Source: Mesostigma viride (taxonomy: Eukaryota > Streptophyta > Mesostigmatophyceae > Mesostigmatales > Mesostigmataceae). Taken from it: a stretch of 64,000 nucleotides of DNA. The stretch lies in contig RPFO01000080.1 of assembly GCA_009746045.1 (NCBI GenBank), forward strand, positions 11,570,467 to 11,634,466, read 5' to 3'. The position numbers and the translations under genes are program-made. The notes beneath the pieces are model-generated. The model was not told the origin of the DNA, did not search any database, and was given only the letters and a program-made list of their open reading frames with translations. The stretch's first letter is position 1, and every line of letters starts with the position of its first letter. Positions 30,889-41,038 of the stretch are shown here, piece by piece.

Positions 30889-31614
30889 CTAAATGTCGGC
30901 GGTGGAGGTGGAGGTCGCAGTGGAGGTGGAGGCGAGGAGGGTGGAGGTGGAGGTGACGGTGCATGGTGGAAAGGTGACGGAGCTCAGTAGCCAATGTGCC
31001 TCCCTGTCATTGCTGCCACATCTGCAGCGAGGCCGGGGAGTCACGCGCTGCTGGAGGGCTTCCGTGAGGATGGAGCGGAGTGTGGGTGCGGAAATGGAAG
31101 GAGCCCAGATCTCGCCATCGGAGCGCATGAGAAGGGAGTTGAGGATGAGGTGCTGGAGTTTGGGGCGGGAGCAACCGAACAGACTCCATTCGGTTGCCTT
31201 GAGCCGGTCGCCTTGACCTGGGGTAAACCAGGTGCCGTCCGGATTGATGAGGCGATTGATGCTATCGAGATGGAGGCACATGGGTCGTAAAGCGAGGCGT
31301 AGTCCCCGTATAAGATGCAGTGCATAGCATCCCCGCCCCGGGGCCATGTTAAGCCATTCGTGATCATTGACAGTTGAAAGGGTGGGGCCGAAAGCGCGGT
31401 TCCATGTCGGGCGCGGTGCTGCTGGGCGACTGCGTTTGGGATCAGGCGATGCCGAGGGCGAGGCCGCAGGAGCCGAGCGCACTATTAACGCTTGAGTAGC
31501 GTCCCCACTGCCTGGCAGGCCGGGCGGAACTACAGCTGGAGCTGCAGGCGAATTTTCTTGGCTCATCATCGCAGCCGCCAGGCTGCGTTGCATGGTCGAG
31601 CGTTTGCTCGACAT
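30889..31614 (-). CDS. Hypothetical protein, 241 residues
   Basis: ATG at 31614 (MSSKRSTMQRSLAAAMMSQ). N-terminal half is Ala/Pro/Ser-rich; middle has HEWLNMAPGRGCYALHLIRG and DSINRLINPDGTWFTPGQGD; end is a low-complexity Thr/Ser tail encoded by a GGTGGAGGT-type repeat (30900-30960). I do not recognise it. The transposon-rich setting suggests an element-derived ORF; it could also be non-coding. Confidence 0.35.
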   Translation of the reverse strand: MSSKRSTMQRSLAAAMMSQENSPAAPAVVPPGLPGSGDATQALIVRSAPAASPSASPDPKRSRPAAPRPTWNRAFGPTLSTVNDHEWLNMAPGRGCYALHLIRGLRLALRPMCLHLDSINRLINPDGTWFTPGQGDRLKATEWSLFGCSRPKLQHLILNSLLMRSDGEIWAPSISAPTLRSILTEALQQRVTPRPRCRCGSNDREAHWLLSSVTFPPCTVTSTSTLLASTSTATSTSTADI

Positions 31615-32789
31615 AATATTGCGTTTTAGCCTCCGCGTGCATGTGCGGCAGTATATGATTGAGTATGTACTGAGCCGCTCATGGTACGGCGGGTACAGCT
31701 GGGGGCTGGGGCCTCCCTGCCGGGCGGCGGGCCTGCGCTAGCGCCATGCAGCCAGGCGGCGACCACCCGGGCGTCGCATGCAGGTAGAGCGGGGCTGGTT
31801 GGCCACGGCCCGCTGCTCAGGAAGCAGCTGAGAGACAAGATTCACTGATTGCATGAAAAGTTCGTGGGGTGGCATGAGATCTACACCGCGTTCTGCATCC
31901 AGTTACATCCAAGGTTGTGCGTCCATGAAGGTGGACCTGATTGCGTCGCGGCGTATGTCATCCTCTCTCCTCTGACCACTTTTCCCTGCGCCCACGGACA
32001 GGCTGGGCGTAAGTAGGTCTGATGTGTCCAATCAGGGCAGGGCCAACAGGCATATAGATTGGACTTTTATAGCTATAGGCGTGCCAAGTTCCTGCGGCTA
32101 GCTGCCTGGCTCAAACTTCTGTGTTTCCCTTGATTGTCTCTTTTCCCAGCAATTTTTTCGATGATGTACGTAAGAGTTCAATGTTGATATTCATTGGCAC
32201 GCCATGCGTCCAGGAGTACTACTTGTCTCATTCAATCACGTTATGAAGCGAGACAACTATATTCAAATTGTGCGTTATATTCAAATTGTGTGTTCACATA
32301 TGCTGCAGAAAATTGTGGTGGAAGATTCTCCCGTGTGGTTGCCATAGTTTAAAGTGTTCGAGCACGGCGGGCCACACAGCAGGCCTCCCTGTCAGGGCGA
32401 ACCTTTGAATTGTCATGGCCACCGACAAACTTGCACAGAGTTCTTTCACAGATACGATTGTAATGAATCATTGAAGGAAATTCATATGCAAATTGAGCTG
32501 CATGGAAAATCCCATTTAGTCGCCAGGCTAGCCCAAAACTGGACATATGCTCCCATTGTCGGTCTTTGCAACCATGACTCCATGGCACAGCCTGGGAAGT
32601 TATGCCTACTCTTCTATTACGTCCACGGTGTTCCAGAATATTCCATGCTACCACAAAAATCTGGTTTGCCTATAGCTGAATCATCGATTGTAGTTGTGCG
32701 ACGCTTCGATCGCCCGAATCACTTGGAAACGACTACTTCTTATCGGACCCCCTCTTGCGCGAGGGTATTGGCGTGTCACATCATCCACC
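31615..32789. other. Gene-free stretch
   Basis: No supported gene. A short doubled motif (GCGTTATATTCAAATTGTG) occurs at about 32264-32300. One plus-strand ORF (32354-32794) has no domain features. Confidence 0.4.
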
Positions 32790-32955
32790 ATTAATAGCAC
32801 GTGTCCGCCATACTCACTGATGCATGATAGCACGCGTCCGCCACATACTCAATGATGATAGCACACGTCCGCCACATACTCACTGATGATAGCACGTGTC
32901 CGCCACATACTCAATGGTGATAGCACGTGTCCGCCACATACTCAACGATGATAGC
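32790..32955. repeat. Tandem repeat, about 35 bp x 5
   Basis: Imperfect copies built around AGCACGTGTCCGCCACATAC followed by TCAATGATGAT. Lies just downstream of the 3' end of the NADH dehydrogenase gene. Confidence 0.8.
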
Positions 32956-33104
32956 ATGAGCGAGGCATCAATTAGATAAACGCGTGCCCCTGCCGGTACG
33001 TGGGAATGTCCCGCAGCACAGATTCCTCATTGAGGCAGTGACAGAAGCACATATCTTATCATTGCCCACCAATCGGCCCTACATGCGCACAACAATGGTC
33101 CGAC

Positions 33105-36100
33105 TCAATTGCCCGACGTGCCTCCAATGTCCCTCCCAAACGCCCAACTCTTGCACCAGTCGACCGCCAGAAAGATGCGCGTCCGCAGGCTGACGGCCTT
33201 GCTCAGAAAGATGGACTTCCACAGCCAAAAGATGGACACCCCCGACGCAGTCACCCCCTTGCCTAAGTCCATCACGCTCTCGTTGTCGCCCACGTAGGCG
33301 AACGAGCCCATGTGGCGGTACTGGAAGGGGGCGTCAGGAACGACCTCAGGGACCACCCGCATGCCCCGATTCGTCCGCACCTCGGCGTCCGTACCTGCAG
33401 CCGTGGAGAATTTGTCGACGCCACCAGATCGCAATGGGGGCGTAGGCACTGTCGGGTCCATCATGCAGGTGGGGGCGTGCGCCCCCACCAGTTTCGCTCC
33501 CAGGGACGCCTGTTTGGCGGCCGCGTTGAACTGCTGTGCGAGGTAACTGCGAGCGAAAAGGACCGCAAAAAAGTCACGATATAAAATCAGGACTTAGGTT
33601 AAGCTGTAAGCCTTAACCGTGAGGCGGTCTGCTTTGTTATGCCATCATGGGTACCATGAACGGCAAGATAGCCAAAAAGACTACGGTCCGTGGAGATCTC
33701 CTATAGCGTGGCATCAAGGGTGTCATGAATAGCTAGGGCGCCAAATAAGAAAACCCCGACCCCCCCTACACACAAGCATCTGTTAGAATGCGCGTTGGGC
33801 CGACAAATGAGGATTGGATTCGCGGAAGTAAACAACAGGAAGTGGGTTGGGAAAATGTTGGGACAATGCAAGACTGTAGGTTGGGAAAATGCAAGTCTGA
33901 AGAATCCAATTGTGACCTGCCATTCGTGGACTGCCGTGCTGAGCGCCTGAAACTGCCGAAGAAAAAATGATCGAGGGCATGCAAAATTAGCACAAACAGC
34001 TGGACTGGCAGGCGGAGGTGCTTCAAAAAGGGAAACACAACGAAGAGCACCGGCCAGTAACTGCATAAGAATGCAAAGATATTACATACAAGTTATCTTC
34101 GATGTCAGACCTGTTGACGACAAATAGGAAACTGACATAGAAAATGCAAACGTATTATCAGACTGCCCTCCTCCCTTGGTCTTGCACCACCTGCACGGTT
34201 GCATCGGGGGCAGCCACCTATAGACACACGCAAGCACATAACATGTCAGTTAGGATACAACCCACCTCCCTTGCTGCGCCGCCACCTGTGCGGTTGCTGG
34301 AAAGCTCTGTATCCGCTTGTCCACATCTTCTATCATCGCCCGCAACTCCACCTCATCCACGCTGAGGTCATCCATGGCCAGCGATGATGTCATCGCCGCA
34401 AAACCCTCGCCCGTGACATCAGCGCCGCCGCCGTCCCAAAGCCGCCGGAACATCCCCGTTCCCTCGTCGGGTCCACGCTTCCCATGTCGGCTACATCCGC
34501 GCACACAGAGCTAGTATGGCTATTGGTGCCAGCACGCCTGCTGCCATCCTTATTCGGTATACTTTCACCTGTACCATGAAATGCGCCACCCACCTGAGGG
34601 CCAGACGTGGGCTGTGTACTTGTACTTCCACTGCTGCCACTCGCGTTATTGTTGCTGCTGCTATTGGGATTGATGTCACTAGCATTACTGGTCCCAGGAG
34701 AAGTATAAATGTCTGGCCGGCGGTGTCTACTGGCGCGCGCAGCAAACTTGGCCTCCATCTGCACCAGGTGCGCCGCCAGCAACGGATGGCGGCGGGACAG
34801 CTCCGCCGCCACCATTTGGAAGCGGCCAAAGGAAAGCACCTTGGGGTGGCCAGGCTGCTGAGCCAGAACGTCCTCAAAGCTCTGCACGTGGTGATGCACA
34901 TATGCATAAATTAACTATCAACAATGTGTGCTGTACATTCGGGCATAAAGACACGGGCCCTCTTTCTACCAATGATTAGTCGAGACATGAGTGCTGCACC
35001 GCCAACATGCCGTCAAAGCTCTGTAAAGGCAAAAGATATTGTTGGTTATTAGGTGTGCGGCACAACGTCCAGGCCGAGACTTCAATTAGGTCCGTTTGCA
35101 AAGCAAAAGGTCAAGCGATGAGCTGCATGCGACAATTACCGACAACGATGTCCTAAAAGCTTCCTCGTAAGGAAACAAGGCGATTCCACGCACAATGTGT
35201 CACTCACCAGGAGCCCAGACATGGCTTGGTGGGTGCCTAAGCGCTGCATGGGCCTACACGACCTCAAAGCCGGCTCTGCAAGGCGTGTAATCAAGGTTAC
35301 TAACAGAAATGTGGTATGTATAATCCTTATACTACTATGCTACTCCACCCAAAACCGAGGCAATAACCGTTGGCACTACACGTTCTTGGCCCATCACATC
35401 CTCAGCAAGGTTTTCATGGGTTGCACACTGCATGCCCCATAATCGTATGACAACCATGGCACATGTGACAAGTAATCATATGACAACCGTGACACATGTG
35501 ACAAGTAATCCTATGACAACCGTGGCACATGTGACAAGTAATCATATGACAACCGTGACACATGTGACAAGTAATCATATGACAACCGTGGCACATGTGA
35601 CAAGTAATCATATGACAACCGTGGCACATGTGACAAGTAATCATATGACAACCGTGGCACATGTGACAAGTAATCATATGACAACCGTGGCACATGTGAC
35701 AAGTAATCATATGACAACCGTGGCACATGTGACAAGTAATCCTATGACAACCGTGGCACATGTGACAAGTAATCACATGACAACCGAGGCATTTGCCACA
35801 TTAACCCAGCAGTTAGCAATTAGAACTTAGATCAGAGAACTTAGCCACATTAGAACTTAGATTATGGTATTGCCGCGGTGCACCTGCCAGCCCTTGGCTC
35901 ATCAGGACAGCTGCACACCATATAGCGTCACTACACAGTACACAAGGCTCAGCATGCCGCAGTAGCCTCACGCTGACGCGACACCGTGAGCATAACAATG
36001 GTTCGCTCGCGCGCAAGGCGATGACATTGCAGGGCACGCGGTCGGCATTGCTAGAGTCTACTCAGTTCCCAGTCGGCATTGTAAAAATTTACTTAGTACG

Positions 36101-39100
36101 CGGTCGGCGTCCCGACAATCGACTGTCATGACAATCTAGTGTGTTCAGCTCTATACTAATGTTATAATCTAACTAAACTCGGTACTGCTAGGAGCACTGA
36201 ACGATCCGTTCGATCGTAGACTGAGTCAAATACCCACCAGTCTCAAGCACCTTGATCAGGCTGGCCTTCAGCACGTATGTGCGCGTTGGTCTAGCGTGCA
36301 CATGTATATCGCCACGGCATGACTCAGCGCGTCAAAAGACCCCGAATATGCATAAACTGTGCCCCAATGAGGACACACACTAATAAATTAATTAATTAAT
36401 CAATTAATTAATTAAGACATGAATTGTCATAATGTCTAAGTGCACAAGACAGTGCCCACCCCGTCGATGCGGTGTGCGGGCCAACGTCCACCCACCTTAA
36501 TCAGGTTGGCCTTAGACTTGATGACAAAGCCCACGCCATCGATGTGTCAGACTGAGTCAAACACCCACCTTGATCAGGTTGGCCTTGAGCGCGGGCACGT
36601 TCAGCGCGCACATGTCGCCGAGGCCAAACTCCCTCCCGTGCTTGGCCCCCAGCCCGTGTTGCGCGCGCAAGCAGTCGTCCACCACCAGTGCGCGTTTTGG
36701 CTGCTGGTCGCCGCCCCACTCCCTGGGGAGGGGGGGGCCAACGATATTGTCAGTCCATAACCAAGTTCGTCATTCCCCACTCCACAACCATGCATTCCAC
36801 CATGACCGACGACCAACCCCTCATGAACAGTGCTCAGCACAGAGCGCAGTGCGCAGTGTGCTGTTGTGAGCAGCAGCATGTCGGGCATGATGTGCCGAGT
36901 CCACCACCATGTTTTAACTTGTCACCAAGAACGGCCACGACAAAGGAAGCTTACCCCAAGGAATATCCGCGCGTGCCCATCATGCTTGTCCGTGTAGGCA
37001 ATAGTCCAAGGAAGGCAATGTAACCCAAGCGCAAGCCCAAAGTGTCCAGACAGAAACGATCGATTGCATCGGGATGAGCAGCCAAGGTGCATATTATGTT
37101 GCGCGTGACGGTCACCTGTCGGACCAACGAAGCGAATTGCGGCTCAGTTAGGTTAATATTGTGTGGAAACCTTTTGTCACTTGGCTTCTAAGGTTCCGCA
37201 CAGTATTACCAGCGATAACCACTCGCTGGTACACACTGGCAAAAGGTTTCCCCACAATATTAAGCTAACTGGCTCTTCTGTGGTCTGAAAGGAGCGTGGC
37301 ACTTCGTTTTGCAGTAGTACCACTAGTAGTAAATCATGGTTTAGGGCATGGACTGAAAGGAGCATGGCACATCATTTTGTAGTAGTACCACCAGTAGTAA
37401 ATCATGGGTAAGCGCATGGACTGAAAGGAGCGTGGCACATCATTTTGTAGAAGTACCACTAGTAGTAAATCATGGGTTAGCGCATGGACTGAAAGGAGCG
37501 TGGCACTTCGTTTTGTAGTAGTACCACTAGTAGTAAATCATGGGTTAGTGCATGGACTGAAAGGAGCATGGCACATCGTTTTGTAGTAGTACCACCAGTA
37601 GTAAATCATGGGTTAGCGCATGGACTGAAAGGAGCATGGCACATCGTTTTGTAGTAGTACCACTAGTAGGAAATCATGGGTTAGCGCATGGACTGAAAGG
37701 AGCGTGGCACATCGTTTTGTAGTAGTACCACCAGTAGTAAATCATGGGTTAGGGCATGGACTGAAAGGAGCGTGGCACATCATTTTGTAGAAGTACCACT
37801 AGTAGTAAATCGTGGGTTAGCGAATGGACTGAAAGGAGCATGGCACATCGTTTTGTAGTAGTACCACCAGTAGTAAATCGTGGGTTAGGGCATGGACTGA
37901 AAGGGGCATGGCACATCGTTTTGTAGTAGTACCACTAGCAGTAAATCATGGGTTAGCGCATGGACTGAAAGGAGCATGGCACATCGTTTTGTAGTAGTAC
38001 CACCAGTAGTAAATCATGGGTTAGGGCATGGACTGAAAGGAGCGTGGCACATCATTTTGTAGAAGTACCACTAGTAGGAAATCATGGGTTAGCGCATGGA
38101 CTGAAAGGAGCGTGGCACATCGTTTTGTAGTAGTACCGCTAGTAGTAAATCATGGGTTAGCGCATGGACTGAAAGGAGCGTGGCACATCGTTTTGTAGAA
38201 GTACCACTAGCAGTAAATCATGGGTTAGGGAGTAGACTGAAAGGAGCGTGGCACATCATTTTGTAGAAGTACCACTAGTAGGAAATCATGGGTTAGCGCA
38301 TGGACTGAAAGGAGCATGGCACATCGTTTTGTAGTAGTACCACCAGTAGTAAATCATGGGTTAGCGCATGGACTAAAGGAGCATGGCACATCATTTTGTA
38401 GAAGTACCGCTAGTAGTAAATCATGGGTTAGGGCATGGACTGAAAGGAGCGTGGCACATCGTTTTGTAGTAGTACCGCTAGTAGTAAATCATGGGTTAGG
38501 GCATGGACTGAAAGGAGTATGGCACGTCGTTTTGTAGTAGTACCACCAGTAGTAAATCATGGGTTAGGGCATGGACTGAAAGGAGCGTGGCACATCGTTT
38601 TGTAGTAGTACCACTAGTAGTAAATCATGGGTTAGCGCAGGCATCTGTGGACTGAAAGGAGCGTGGCACATCGTTTTGTAGTAGTACCACTAGTAGGAAA
38701 TCATTGGTTAGCGCAGGCATCTTGCTACATGCATCCTGCTATTAGTTCTGGAATTGGGCGCCCTCCCTTCTTCTCGTTGCGTTTGTTAGGGGTCGAGGGT
38801 TCCTTGATGGGAACCCCCACATAACACACTCACATGATTTATGATGATGGTGAGCTAATTTATCAGTGAGGCAAGAATCCACATCCCTCTCCATTCCAAG
38901 CAAGTTTTCCTTGCTGGTACCTGCTGAGCAGCTTGGTGAGCGGTGCTGGCCCATTCCCCGTGCTCCACACGCACAGCCCGTAGGGCATCGCGCGCGCCTG
39001 CCCTGTGAGCATGTCCATCACCTCCACGTTGTCTTCCGTCACACGGACCACGCGCGTGTTGGTGATCACATCGTTGTTGCTCCTGGCCGCAAAATCGAAG

Positions 39101-40952
39101 GGTGGACAGGCAAACGGATTCAAGGGAACATGGGAATAATTTAAGGACCATGCACACACACAACCACGCCCGTGTTCGTGATCACGTCAACGTTGCTCAT
39201 GCTGACCAAGATGGTAGTCAACAAACACAGAGCGTGACTAATCAAAATCAACTACAATCGACACTGCTCACCGCCGGAACTTGTGCGCGGTGTAGGCCGA
39301 GATCTTCATGTCGTACGTGTTCAGCAGGTGCGATGCCAGCTCAACCGTGGATATCTTCACGTCACCTCGCAGCCGGGGGAAGTTGGGCAGCAAATCCTCC
39401 GTCACAAAGTCGTACATCTCGGCGGCCAGCTCTGCATGCAGCAAGTTGATTAACAACATTATTGTAGTAGTACTACTATTAGTACAAGGTCAAAGTTAGT
39501 TCACTACTTCCACCGGGTCCTTCATCATAAGTCATGCAGCCGTCATGGCACGCCCGGCATGATCCCACCCACAAGGTCCACCACGACACCACCCCACCCG
39601 CAACCACCGCGACAGCAGCGCGCGCTGTCATCCCACCAGCATCCCACCCTCTATACCACAATGCGAGCGCGCAGCCTCCCTCCCGTTACATCCTGTGCAA
39701 CGCGAACAATTATAATGGTTGTTTGCGTCAATAACCCATTTAGTCATCGGCATCATGGCTTGCATCCTATGACACCAAGCAACTACCAATTTGCTGTACT
39801 ACCCCATGGACGCACCTACCCCCGTCGGCCCCCCCCCACGACCACAAAGTGCAGCATGCGTCGCCGCTCGTCCTCCCCCACCCCCGGCACGTTGGCGTTC
39901 TCGAACAGCTGGATGATGCGCGCGCGGATGCCCCTCGCGTCGGCCCCCGTCTTGAGAAAGTGGCAGAACTTGTCGACGCCCGGCGTGCCGAACGTGTTGT
40001 TGACGGCGCCCACTGCGAGCACCGCGTAGTCGTAGTCTAGCTGGAATGGCCGGCCGTCAAGGCTCCTGTGCCATGGGGTGTTGTTTACATCATGCAACAC
40101 GCGGCACAAGAGACCAGGGGGGAAGAAACAAGTACAGAGTATCGTAGTGTCGGAGAATGGTGCTGGCCGTCTCGGCTCCTGCGCCATGGGCAATACCACG
40201 TGCCATGTGACACAAATAAATGAGAATATCACGCGACCGTGCCAGCCGTAGAGGCTCCTGCCACGCAACAGCATACAATAAATGGGGCATTGGGGGCAAA
40301 TGGATACTTTTGGAAACAAATATGTGTCGTATGTATAACAAATATGTGTCGTAGTATGGATACTTTTGGAAACAAATATGTGTCGTAGTATGGATACTTT
40401 TGGAAACAAATATGTGTCGTAGTATGGATACTTTTGGAAACAAATATGTGTCGTAGTATGGATACTTTTGGAAACAAATATGTGTCGTAGTATGGATACT
40501 TTTGGAAACAAATATGTGTCGTAGTATGGATACTTTTGGAAACAAATATGTCGAGGCTCCTGCCACGTGGGACAAAACGCCACGCGACACGATAGTGAAG
40601 GTAGCGAAGCATATGAATTATGACAACGAATACTATAGCAAGCGCGCGAGCTAAGCATTCGATGGTCCAGGCCGTTCCGTGCAGGAAGTGTGCACTCCCC
40701 CGGCCTCGGAATGAAAACCACCTGCATGCGACCACAAGGAAAGCGCTGACCCGCACACACGCACACATTGTAAGAAACGCACATGCAGGAGGAAAACATA
40801 CCTGCAAAGCCGCCCAGAACCCCACCCACTTGCAAAAATCATCACCTACAAACGCACCCTTAGGGAGCCAGCACGCCTGCTACTTATGGCCGAAACCCCA
40901 TCCCTTGATTGAAAGGACAGCAGACCTGCGGTGCATGCAGACACACACACAC

Positions 40953-41038
<86 letters not shown>

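Noticed and set aside
32354-32794. 146-codon plus-strand ORF
   Set aside because: No domain, no splice context, and composition not coding-like.
35414-35830. Long ORFs of repeated MTTVAHVTSNH and similar
   Set aside because: Produced by the 33-bp tandem repeat; the same holds for ORFs at 40090-40835, 40880-41740, 45571-45870 and 62806-63286.
35436-38725. Possible CRISPR-like arrays
   Set aside because: Units are head-to-tail with no unique spacers, and the setting is eukaryotic introns.
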